Part shown: positions 1 to 12,800 of the stretch, piece by piece
Position numbering within the stretch: the first letter of the stretch is position 1
Layout: each line of letters opens with the position of its first letter
Assembly: GCA_010645155.1 (NCBI GenBank)
Contig: CM021322.1
Coordinates: forward strand, 3,919,510-3,983,509
DNA: 64,000 nt
DNA from: Tigriopus japonicus
Lineage: Eukaryota > Arthropoda > Copepoda > Harpacticoida > Harpacticidae
Direction of reading: 5' to 3'
The notes under the pieces: model-generated
Told to the model about the DNA's origin: nothing
The model's database searches: none
Seen by the model: only the letters and a program-made list of their open reading frames with translations
Translations under genes and position numbers: made by a program

Positions 1-510
1 GAAGACTTAGCAAGCAAGTTCGAACAAAAAAAAAACAATGACACACACCAGTGCACACATGAAATAGGTCATGCTTTACACGTTGATGAACCTAATGGTT
101 CGTGAAAAATGGTCGAAAAAATGGAACAAGCGCAACAACAGGGATGGTAGGCGAGTGAATGAATGTAGAGGATCAGGGCAAAGGAGAAACAAACTATTTA
201 GAAGTATGAGCGTCCCTTGCAAAGATGGTAAGCTTTCGTGAGCCAAAGGGAAATGGGTGGTTCGTTCCAACTCTACTCGTTATTTAGGCATACTACATAT
301 CTGACTGGGACAGGGCTAAATGACTAAGAAACCTACGTACGTATGGAGGGATTTTGTTGGGAGGTATGGAGGACGACAACTAATTACTGCGCAAGAGGAA
401 TGATAAAAGACGAGCTCATCCTGCTAACTGCCTTCTAGTAACGAGACGGACGACCTTCTACATTACACGTTCACGCATGAATCTCATGATCCTAAGCTGA
501 CCAGGAGTTC
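1..510 (-). other. 3' flank / presumed 3' UTR of the EB gene
   Basis: Downstream of the EB protein stop codon. I see no open reading frame with gene-like composition, no canonical poly(A) signal on the minus strand and no recognisable repeat. It probably holds the 3' UTR. Confidence 0.4.
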
Positions 511-893
511 CTACATAGTCTTGTCACAAGAATAACGACGAGTTGTACCCTTGGTATCAGTGGCATTCGTGGGTGTAGTCTCCACGTCGACTTTGGTCTT
601 GACCTTCTGCGAGCCAGTACCATAACCCCGTCTCGCCGAACCTCGATCAGAGGCTGACCGGCGCGCTCGAGACCGATTGGGTTGGTTGGCCTCCCCAATG
701 GTAGGGAGCCCTGATATTGTCCTGTTACGGTATCTCGAGCTCTTGCGGTCAAAGCGGCTAAAGCCACCTCCGCCACCAACGCCTAACGTTGCGGTTGCGG
801 CGGTCGGAGGACCAAGAAAGGCACTTGAGGATGACGAGCCCGCTGGACTACGGCTGTTTCCGCCAGCGGTGGATATCACAGATTTAGGATTGA
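511..893 (-). CDS. EB protein last coding exon: C-terminal tail and stop
   Basis: The acceptor CCCCTTTAG precedes 893. The frame runs 127 codons to TAG at 511-513. The segment is Ser-rich, then Gly-rich (GVGGGGGF), then basic with RRSASDRGSARR and a C-terminal TTRRYSCDKTM. No domain was recognised. No AATAAA was seen between 510 and the window start, so the poly(A) site is unknown. Confidence 0.8.
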
Positions 894-3800
894 CTAAAGG
901 GGAAAGAAGGAGAAGGAAAGAGATAGATAGCGAGTGCTCGGAAATGTACAATGGCGCGCTGAGGTGGGTCTTAAGATCAATCTGTGGGGGTGGGTGGAAC
1001 ACGTGTGCAGTCAGTATTGGTTGCAGCACACGGTAGGGGTGATAAGATGTGCACTTAATGAGCGCTTCTGCTAGACTGGTCTTTTTAACGGCGGACAAGG
1101 GAGCAACCATGGGAGTGTCGGAGGGTCTCCAAGTCATTGTAGTATGAATGCATCGAAATCTATTTACAACTACAGCTTATGGGCGGCAACAAAGTTCGTC
1201 AGGATTAATAATTGGATAATCATTTTAAACTTCAATGTTCTCGGTAGTTAGAACCAAGGCTGTGGAAATGGACATGCAATTGCGGTCAAAGTAATGTTCT
1301 CGGTAACTTTTGGCTCAATATGAATAAGTTGTCGAACGTTAGGAAAACCAGATGTAGCCGGCATAATAAAGGCTCTCAAAACGTGGACCTCGGGGTGCAG
1401 TTATGAACTCGTAATGTCGTATATATATCTACAGAGAGAATCTCTCAACGAGATCGGGAAGAACCTTGCTCTCCCCCTCGAAGTAATGGTGATGGTGAAA
1501 GTAGGTCCAAGGAAAGAAAACGAACCAAAAATAAAGCAAGCCTGTTAAATGTGTCGTGATTTACTTGGGACTGGAGACCGGCTCTCCGGTCTGGATCGAT
1601 CTGATCTCTCATGACTCCCTCGTCGACATTCTCGGGAACCATTATCATAGCTCCGTCGACGTCCACTATCCGCTGCGAAAAAACATTGCCATCAGACAAA
1701 TGTCCGAATCTCAACTGATTATTTCACTCCAGACCTGTCTGACCTCACCGACTGGCGGTTTTGAATGAGATTCAAGATCTCGAAAAAAATTGAACTTCAC
1801 TCACTTGCAGGTGGAACGAGTTTGGCTCCACCGGTAATTGGATTTCGTTCCATGTGGTAGCCGCCTTCGAACTTTTCACCATCGGGTGGGGGCACCAATG
1901 GAACAGCTACGCTGTGTCGTCGACCATGCTTATCCACCCTGGTCCTGGTTAGAATGAGCAAGTTCTCAGGTTCTTTCTTGCCCTTGGACCGGGAATGGAG
2001 TTCCGGGAAAGCATAGTCCGCCATACTTTGGCGTCGTTTGGCACGTGGATTCGGAACTATCGCAATATGTTGCTCGTACTCCGTGTCGGCGTCGGTAAAC
2101 CCTTCAGGCCACTCTAGAGAATTCAAACGCGTATGTTATTGGGGCACAGGGTTCTTTCGAGAGCTGGAGCAGCAATAAAGTCTATTGGGAGTCAAGCTCA
2201 TTCAAAGTTAGACTCCAAGTGCTGGCAGATTTAAAAAGCCACTTTGAGATCGGATTCAGATTAATGCTCCCCAAATAAATAACATTACCCATTGTCTCTC
2301 CAGTTGTTTTTATACTGGATGCAGTCGATTGCACATATCTCAAACGAGGTTGCAATGTCTTTCAACACAATCAATACCTTCACAAAACTGGCCTGAGGGT
2401 CTTCGACTGTTTTCTCCACTGGAGGTTGTCAACGAGTTGTTCCTGGAACCCGTTCCTCTTGGGATGGCAGGAGTTGTTCCAGCTTGAGGCGATTTCAGGG
2501 AGTTATAAATGGCCGGCCGATAGAGCTGCTTCTCAATGTCAAGGCTATCTAAGTGTTGTTCAGTCACTGGAAGAAAAAGAAACAAATAATCAGACGACAG
2601 GAAAAGCCCCCTTGCCACAATGCATTTCATGGCAACCGCAAGAAGGTCAATCTACGTAGTTTAGCAAGCTTCCTCCGAGATCATTTTGTGGCATTGGCAC
2701 TCCGTTGACCCTCAGTTGGTCCTTGACGCACGATAAGAATTCCTAAAGAGAGGGTCCCTTTGGCTCTCTTTTTTATCTAAAACGTTGCCCAATGCCACAA
2801 GTACAATTACAGTAGCTTAAGTCTTGGGACACGTGTGTAGATGGAGAAAAGACGGAAAAGGCTCAGAGCTTATGAAAACAAAGCCAAACATTGATGTGAA
2901 TTTCTAAAATTTCAGACCCAATTTTGATGCCAAAATGTAGAGTAACACCTTCGAAATTTGTGTTGAAATTTCTCGAAAGAAATGATTTCAAGCTCGTGCA
3001 GGGAGGTACTATTCACGTCGCATTTAGACTTCGATTTGAAGCCTGGTACTCTCAAATATTTAAATCAACCGCACACTTTCTGTCTAGCGGTTGTGGAAGA
3101 CGTGCAAATTCCAAAGCCTCTTCTTGATCGCCTTGATGGATTTGAGTCCAAATTCCTACTCCATTCCTAAACTACATTTCGTAATTGTTTCAGTGATATT
3201 TAATATCCGCTTGCAATCCTTCAAAAATGATTTTCAATGACCAACCAAAATTTGTCCTGGTTGGCCAAAAATGCAGTCTTCATAACTAGCTGGAACACAG
3301 TGTGTAGACATGCCCCTCCTTAGGCCCCTTACCCAACTCCCCATGAAGCATAATTTCAGGCGCTTCATGACAACTCCGTTTGGCAGCACTTCCATTCGAT
3401 CCAGCGGACAGACGTTTGCCCTGTGAGCCTTTGGAACTTTTTCGACTTCCCCCTAAACCACCCTGACTAGTGTCTCGATTGGGTGGAGAAGGCACCGAGT
3501 ATTGGGACCGACTGGATCTTGTGCTCCAATGGGACCGTGTGAAGATCCGGAACATCAAACAGAGCAGGCAAGAGAGAATCGAGAGCCCAATGGTCAAGGC
3601 TGTCAAGGCTGAGACTGAATGCTTGCTGAGATGATTGCCCAAATCTAAAATAAAATAAAGACAAACATGTTAGGATAAGGGTTTGAAGTTATTTTGATAT
3701 AGATCAGAAGTTGGTGCAACGTACACGTATATATACTACCAGATAGGATCAGAGCAAGAGGAACAAGTACCCCGAAAAGCGATAAGGAAACGTTTCTTTG

Positions 3801-6800
3801 TACGCCAAGTCATATTCTGAAGATCTGCTCATTCTTATGAGGGAGGAACACCGAGATATGCTCTCCTGCAGTCATGAAAGGGACTGAATATAACGTATGT
3901 TTATGAAAGAAAGATTGAAAGAGTAAAGGTTCTATCAGCTTGTCAGGTGGTTTTATTGTCAGTAGGATTGTTCTTTGACCATCTATCTACAATAAATTGA
4001 ATCGTTGTAACAGTATTTAGTCTTTAGATTTTGGGAGTATATTGTCCTGACCTCCAAGTTTCTAGAAAAACCCATGCTCTAAAAATGTTCCTCTTAATTT
4101 AGATCATTTCCAATGTGTTTTGGAATAACGATACTTTTTTTAAGCCTTCATTGTTCTACGTTGCATTTGTTTCTTCCATTGCAATCCATAAATTAGACTC
4201 GAGGGAATCGTTGATACGCCTTCAACTTTCCAAGTTCTGCTTTCAATTACTGCCGAGTACCAAAATAACACTTTGTTCGAGGGTCCAATTTCGAGATTCG
4301 ACATTTCCAAGACCGCGTCTTCAAATTGGATCTAACCTTTGTCAAAAAGCGAACGTGTTGGACCATTTCTAGCTTGGATTAACTTAAGAGCAAGGAATGG
4401 TAACGCAAAAAGTTTTGTTGTACACACACCAAATCTTTCTTGGTTATCACAGTACTTTTTAGCTTTTCATTCAATATCACTAATCAAATCAAGCCATCCC
4501 AGATTTATCTAGTGCTGGTTTCTTGCTACATCCATAAAAATATGGTTTCTTCATCATCAGTATCTTGTTGGCTCCAATTCAACATTAGTCATCAATATGC
4601 TGAAGAAAAATTGGAGCAGAAGGCAAATATTTCTAGGTTGCTGGATGTTGGACGACCGAGAAATTGGATGTTAAATAATCTTTGGTGGTCTCTTAACCAA
4701 AAAAACAATAAGGGTTTATGCCCAAAAACATGTTGAATTTGCTCGCTTTTAAAGTTTATTTGCCATTTTTCATTTTATTTGCAATTTTGGGGGCAAATAG
4801 ATACAAATTTGTCGTTTTTTTAGGAAATTAAATGCAAAATTTGTCGGTTCTTGAGCAAATCAATGCAAAATTTGTCTTTTTGTAGGAAAAAATAATTTTT
4901 GCCCAAAATATTTTGTTTAAGGGATATATTGATTATTCAATGGAATAAAAATATTTTTTCTTAAATGTTCATACACTTGCATTCTACTGTAATGTTGGCG
5001 AATCATAATGCTCATTTTCCGAATTTAGTGGCCAGTTTTGCTATATTTCGGTAAATTTTCTTGTCTATTTGCAATTTTATTTGCCATTTCTTGTTTTTAT
5101 GCCATTTTGGACGCGTTTTTTGCCAATTTTTGGGCCTAAAAAGCATGTTTTACCAGAAATCTGCACCCCTTGCCATTACTAATGCTTGGTAGGTTGTCCA
5201 ACATCCAGTAGTCTAGATATCTATGTAACGAGATATTGTTTGTCTCTCCAATGCTCCCAAAGAACATTGCAAGAGAAACGATATGTGGAAAGGGATTATC
5301 TTATTCTTACCTTCTAAGCACCCGTATTTGATGGGATTTTCCTGGATCAATTCAGAATGAAAACCTGGCTTGCACCAACATCGTAGGTCACCCTGCTCAA
5401 ATTGGAAGCAGTACGAGTTTGGATTGGTCACCTTGCATTGCTGATCGTAGGAACAAGTTTGGTGCAGTTCCTTTACTGAAAAAAAGAAAACGTGGGAACT
5501 TTGAGCGACAAGAACTAAACTTAAATCCATAGCACATTAGAACGATCGTTTAGTTGCAAATTAAACCCATTTCAACTTAGCAAATGAAAGAGGGGGAACA
5601 ATTTGGCGCAACGTTCTCCATCTCACTTCCCTTAGATCTCGATAGTAATCACAAGGGAAAAACGCCGAATAAGTTTCAATTTGACTCTCTTTCTCTTAAA
5701 AGAAATGAAGAATACTATCTTCTACCCTTCAGGCCTTCTAACATTGAGAAGGTCACTGCGAAGAGGCTGCAAAGGTTTACGAGGGACCATTTTTCCTGTC
5801 AAAAAAACCCTTCCAAGTATGATTAGTAGCTAACGGTACGAGGTTTGTCTTCGTCCGGATACATATACGAGGCTTTTATGGCCATCATGCACGTTGTCTC
5901 TTTTTACTGTCCCTTGGGACTCTGAGAGAAATTGTATAAAGTGCATACGAATCGAGAGAGCAGACCGGCTGATTCTAATTTAGAACGGAATGAGACTACG
6001 AAGGACCGCTTCTCTTAAAACATAAAAAACATTGCTGGCTACTACTTTTCATTTCTCAGCCTCATCTGGAACTGGAAGGCAAGCGACGAAAAAATAAGCA
6101 TCCTACTTAAGTATTTTCAGTTACCGCAATGCTATTGTTTTTAAGTAAGAGTTATTGTTTATTCAAGACAAAAATGTATCGACGAATCATTTTCGTGAAA
6201 GGTAGGTAAAAGCTGAGACGAAAACATGATGACATACCTTGCGAGATTGAGTGAAGTGTAAATAGAACGGTTGAAAATATAATAAAATTTCAGGTATGGA
6301 CCTCAAAAGCATTACTACTTCTTTTTTCATACAACTAAGTAATGTTTTTACTATTCCGCTGACCATTGAGCATGCTCAGTTAAGGGAATGAGGCAAAAGG
6401 AACAAATAGACTGTGTTAGTATTCTCCACCTCTTTCTCGCATGCTTAACACACATCCCAGAATATTTGTTAAAGAAACCCACTTTGAGAGTGAAGACCGC
6501 GCTAAAGATGTAAGTCGATGGCTTCCTTTGAAATAATTGTTGTTGCTGGCCAGGATTTTGCGGCCTTTGTTGATGCCCAAGATCAATGGTGGAATATGAA
6601 GCCATTTGACCGTCACAATAGATTCAGGAAAGGCTCCATTTGGACTGAAAAATGACTAGGAAACCGCCTCATTATCCCAACCAAACTGAAAGGCCAGGAT
6701 TAGGTTGGTGGGCTCGCATCTCGTATTCCATAGCCATACAAGATCTAAGGTCGAGGTTGATCCAAGAGATCTGGGGATGGATTTCTGATGAAGCCAATGC

Positions 6801-9800
6801 CGCCCAGGCTAGTGTACTTTAGATGATGGCTACCCGGGGTTTTTCCTTGACCCTGTTTGTTTCCAAGAACTTATATCGAGCAGGGTCGAAGGCCCAAGGC
6901 CTAGCCCATCGATCATGCTTAAATCATAGGCCTCCATTACGTTTCCTGTGTTATATGGTAATGGCATAACCTCACTAAGATGCTAGAGTGCCTCCATGAT
7001 TCACACACTGAGCTCAATTGACCATTAGCCAAGAAAAATGGGATCATTTAGTGTGTTCCTGTAGAATGCAAAGAGAGCGTCAACGAGTGAGGCCCTTTGA
7101 GACAGAGAGAAAAAAAAATCGCCTCACAAAGAAACCAAGTCGTAGTTTTCGGCCAAATGACACCAATGTTAGCCTGAATCGACCAACCATGGTGTAAAGC
7201 TGTGTGACTTGGAAAGAAAGCTCCATCCAACTTATTTTTCTCATGCTGCACAAGTTGATGCTAGAACATGTTTTTGTACAGGACGTCCAGAAAATTTCTT
7301 AGAAAATTACCAAAAAACATCAAGTTCATCTTATGTTATGTTATTGATCAATTTGATATTCTAAAGAATAACAACTTCTGATTTTGTGAATGAAATTTAC
7401 TTATTTTTTCCATTCACATTGAAAAATTATGCACTGCTTGCGTGAAAACGGGCATTTCTCTTTGACGAAGCCTTTTAAAGCTATTATCGAAAGCAACTGT
7501 GGATTATCCATATGGTTTTAACCGGGTTTCATCTCACGAATGATTCATGATTTATGCATATTTTTCAAGCCATACTACCTCAAGGCAAGACGCATCGCAC
7601 AGTTGATGCTTTGATAAATAATACATGAATGAAGGGATAGACGTAGCTTAGGCACCGACAAAACAATAAAGGTAGACATAAGCAAATACTGAACCAAGAA
7701 AACTTTTGGAGGAAAAAACTGAAAGGTAAATTCCTAGGTTAAGTATGGGCAATGCCCTTTTCGTTTAGGATTACCTTAAAAGCATAAGACGTAAGGCAGC
7801 CTCGAGCCGTTATTGGAAACCTGATCCAATCTCATCAGTCTTTAAGCATGGCACAGCTGTCAATATTCATTAGACTTTCTCAAAGAAACTTTTTCAAATA
7901 GATCAATCTTCTGCGTCTTCGTGTTCCTCTTGTTCTCCGTTTTGAAGCCTTGACAGTTCCAAGACGCAAATCACACTCGAATTTGTCAAGTTCCCCTTAA
8001 CTGGGAATTCCATTCGCACTAGATGGATTGAATTTAGATAAAGGGGCCTTCATCTGCCACATTGTGCCACACAACAAGGGCCCTTTTCAAGTAGCTCGTA
8101 TGTGCTCTGTCTCGAGAGTGTTTCTCCGCTTTGAGCAGTGTTTATTGGACTGACACCAGAAGAGGCCCTTTTACAAAGGCCCCTTAGCTTCTCTCATCTT
8201 ACGGGATACAGAGAAGGAGGTCTCTTCCCCTCTTCGCTTTTAAGGAGTGCTCTTCTCAGGGTGACCATGCTTTGCAAAAATCATCTTGTACCAACGATCC
8301 TCATTCATATTTGAATGAACAGAACGTTTCTTCAAAGCATCTTGTTGACGTTAAAAGGGAGAGGAAATCAGTGTTGAGTGTGTCGTTACGGTGCAGATTT
8401 TGGTCACCCTGCCTAAAGAGCCGCTCCAGCTTTAGAACCCGAATTGGTGAACAGAGGACCTTTGAGAACACTCGAAAAACAACCACGGAAAACGAAGAAA
8501 ACGGAATCAGGTTCGATACTAATCTTAATGAAACGTTTCACTGCCTGGGACTCGGAGGCCTGAGTGTATTTTCAAGCTTTATTAATTGACATTTTCTGAG
8601 ACAGGCGGCCAAGTGGTCTTTGCTTGGACAGTCCTAGACTTTGATGTGCGGCGCTGGAAGGACACTGTCTTTCTAGAGGTCCCAACAGAAAGAACATTGG
8701 GCAAAGTTCCAAATTCTCTGGGTCCTTGTGTGCCCTCAAAAGCAGACCGTGCGCACTCACGTTTTTCCAGGCGTGTTCAAGCTCCGGTTGAATACTTTTT
8801 GTATCTTTGAAGGTAACCAAGAGAATCATCATACGGTGACTTGGTACGCCCTTTATGATCATAAAATACAAAACAGGCTAAGTTCAGATGGGAAATAAAG
8901 TATTTCATGTGCTGAGCTTTGGTGGTAAACATAAGACCAAATTAGGACTTGTTATGCTGATGAAAAAGCTGCTAACAATGCCTTTCATGATTCTATTTTT
9001 TAACTCAAGGTTGCCAGCCCTTGGAGAAATACGTCCGATCCCACTATTACCCATTTCCTAGCCAATATCACAGTCAAGCCAAGTTTGGTGCCTGCTTGCT
9101 TCTCGTCTTGGCCTTTAACGATAATGACGTTCTTTGTTCTATTTGAATGGATGACATTCTCGAACCAATCAGAGACATTGGCTCCGGTATTTTGTGAAGG
9201 TCAACTAGATAGACTTTCTCTTATGATGTAAAATTGCCAGATGAATTGAGGAAAAAAATAATGGAAAAATGGATTTCCTTTAAATATTGTGAAAAGATCG
9301 GATTTGGGTCTCGCTTCGAGAAGTTGTACTCTCCGAGTCTTTCAAAACTCACCTCGAAGAGTAACAAACCAATATACTCCAAGACAAAATTGTATATTCC
9401 CATTTTCTAGTTTGCGAAAAGATCTGCAAGATATATTTTTTCTTTGTGGGGAATGGTGAAAAGCCTTTTCTTTGAACCTGAACCTGAAGTTCAAAGTTTT
9501 TCAGTTTTAAATGTTTATCGAGTCATTAAAGCAAAAGATATCCCAATACCACTCTTAAAGGCTTATGAGTAGGGACGGGCAAAAAGTACAAATCAAAGGA
9601 AGCTTTTGGTTACCAAAAGTTGCACAAAAATCAGCCCAAAATCGTAAATTAAAATGCAGAAAAAGGTCAAAAACGTAAATAAAAACCAAAAAAGCGCAAA
9701 GAAAATTTCAAAAATTCGCAAAAAACTAATTTCTGACACAAAAAGCTTCAGATACTTTCGTGTCATCTGCTTGTTATTTTTCAATCTTGAAGAGGAAAAT

Positions 9801-12800
9801 TTAGATATTGAAGTAGTAGTAATCAATACTATGCTAGCCTATGCTGGGAGCCGAATAATCAGATTTGGTTTTCAAATTTGAAAAAAGTCTTCCAAAAGTA
9901 AATATTTTCATAAGAAATAACAAACTCGCAACAATTTGTTCATTTTAGGCCGAATTCGTAAAAAAATCGTGCAAATAAAGGCGAAAAGTGCAAAAGGCAA
10001 ATAAATGGGTTTACGTTACCAAAAATCTTTTTACACTTTTTGCCCGTCCCTACTTATGAGGTATGAAAAGTACTCCAGGACAGACCTGTGATGTAATTGT
10101 AATTACATTTCCAAGTAATTGTTATTGTACTTAATTGCATTTGCGATCAAAGTAATTGTAATTAATTACATTTGAGCCCATGTAATTGACATTTTTCAAT
10201 TACAAATAACAATTACATTTTTGCCTACATAAGCAGTTCTGAGATTAGAAATTTTGCAGATTTCCCCCCGTCCTTCAAAAAGCTCACCGGTTCGTGATGC
10301 TCTTTGTACATTTTGCACTTGAAAAAATGGAGTTAAAGCTTGGTATGAAAAAATTAATGTAATTGAAATGTAATTCAATTACCTTTGGAAAGTTATTGTA
10401 ATTGTAATTAATTATTTTTGAGACCAATGTAATTGTAGTTTTTTACATTTTAGAAATATTTGACACATGTCTGCTCCAGGATATTTTTCACTCCTAGTGG
10501 CTGATTACTCTTTCGATTAGAACGTCGGCATTTATGAAGTTCGTATCGTAGTACACAATACACTAGTTCGTGTTGGAAACCCTAGGAATATGAACGGTGT
10601 CCTAGAAAGCAGAATGGTGCCTCATCTTGGAAATGGCAGAAAGTCGGCTTTTGTTTGACTTTTGGATGACTCATTTTCCAGAGATTTGCACCATTCTTCT
10701 TCTTGTCAGAATTTCTTTTCAAAGACTTTTTCTACCCAAAGCAGCATTTGCATTTTCCCGACACGACGACCGAAAACGAGAACGGAAAAGAAAATGGAGA
10801 AGGGCAGTTGTTGATGGGAAAGGAGCATCCTTGGTGGGCCAAGGTCTTTATGAGCAAACATTGCCTCAGAGTTGTAAAATGTACGTTCAGTCACTTGAAA
10901 GAGAGAGATATTTCAATCACAAAGAAGGACCATGAAAAACCAGGAAATACTGGGGGCCTTGCTACTTTAATGTCCGCCTCTATCGGCAAAGAGAATCATG
11001 GGGAGTTCCATATGAAACTCTCAGCGGACTCATTTTTTTGGGTTATGTTAAGAAAGCCGAGTCTCCATATTTCATGGTTGACACTAGGTTGTTGGACTCA
11101 TTGGCAAAAGTCCTTGTTTTTTTGCGGTTTACACGCTCAAACTCTCGACTAGTTTCCTTCCCTTGTCAAATGGAAGTCTGCTCTTGCGTTACTAGAGTGA
11201 TTGAGTGAGATTCCCAATTGTTATTTCGGTCTCTGGAATTCATTCACGTGATTGGTCGGTATTTGTGCTCGCTTTCCTCTTCTTGGACCCACTACACAAA
11301 TATTTTCTCTTGCACGCATGCACATTTATCCAAGTCAAGGTCCAAGAAGAGACTCCAAATCATCCTTTCTTTTTCGAGTGCCATGGTCCACACACTTTTG
11401 GAACAACAACAACTTGGACTGCATCTCATTTTTGAGTAATGTTTACAGATGGCAGTAAGCAATCATTTACCAACCAAACAAGAATTAATCAACCTACGGA
11501 ATTGCTTGGCTAACTAAAGGAATACATAGAGTAGCTCAGAACTGGAATGTCTCTTGGAACGAGTCTCAACACTCGTTGGAGCAGTAATAAAATATGATGT
11601 TCTTGTCCACGTGTCTTTGTCACCCATGGGTATCGACTGATGAGGGAGACATATGTAAAAGAAAGGACGTCTAATGGTCACTCTCGGAACTTGGCAACAT
11701 CAGGTGAGAACTAGTAGTAATTGGAAACAGCTTGGATCGCCTTGGGACACGACGGTCCCAAAGGTTTTTGTTTTGCTCTTGTTCACAGCCTCACATACAA
11801 TACCCACGTCAGGAAGCTTGAGTGTTTTTAAGGCCGTCAAAAAAGCATTGTTTCGGGCAGGCCCACGGCGCAAAAAAGGCCCCAAGCATCAAAGAGGAAC
11901 AAGACAATGGCAGTAGCTCGTTGTTCCAATGTGCAAACAATTGATAAGGAAAAGCAAACACGCCACAAATCCCTGGCTTCTCGGATAGAAGAGGTCATAT
12001 ATTGGGATTGTAAGGTAAAGTAATCAATCACCCACACACTCGTTTGAAATCACAATACCTTGTACTTCCAACACGACTTCTTCTTGGCAAAGGATAGAAA
12101 ATCCCTCGCTAGAAGATTGGAGAGCACATTGTCCATCATCATCATTATCATCATTCCAAGTGGACCAACCATTAGACCACGAAAACATCAACTGGACCAT
12201 TAGGATGACCCAAAGAAATGAAATTTCCTCGTTCATCCCCAAGGGTCACTTCTTTAAATTGACCCAAATCCTAGTTCAGTACAGACTGTCAAGCATTTTT
12301 TATTCGAAACGAACATGCTCTTTCAGTGTTATGAGAAAGCCCTGTTTATGATTCTGAGAGAAGGAAAATGGTAATTTGACTAATGAATGTGTGTTTTAAG
12401 CGAATGTAGGCTTGTGTAATGACTATTTGATCATGTTGTCACATGTTATCTTGAGAAATGGAAAACAGTCCAGACCAGGGATAACCTTGTTCAGACACTC
12501 CAACAATCCAGATAAATGAAGAAGAGCTGCCAAAGCATAAAATTGACTTCTTAACATCGTCTTGGCAAAGTTTTAATGTGCCTCAAGTCTTTCTCCACGC
12601 GTTCATACACATATCTTTCCAAATGAAGGTGCATTATTTTTGTTGGCCAGATTTGGGATTCTTTGGGCAAAAAAGAAGAGGCCTGTCCCCAAATTGATTG
12701 GGATTAGCCTCGTTAGGAGAGAAATCAAGTGCTGATTCGGCTGGTTTTTGTGCGTCTGATTCCCAACGGAGGACCTGAGGCCAAAATGATCAGGATGATT

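Noticed and set aside
1445..1714. Long minus-strand frame over the 1565-1672 exon
   Set aside because: It is a shadow: splice phases and the Arg/Ser pattern support a different frame here.
10703..11152. Plus-strand open frame of 149 codons
   Set aside because: Composition looks random, no domain and no supporting neighbour; probably intron sequence of the EB gene.
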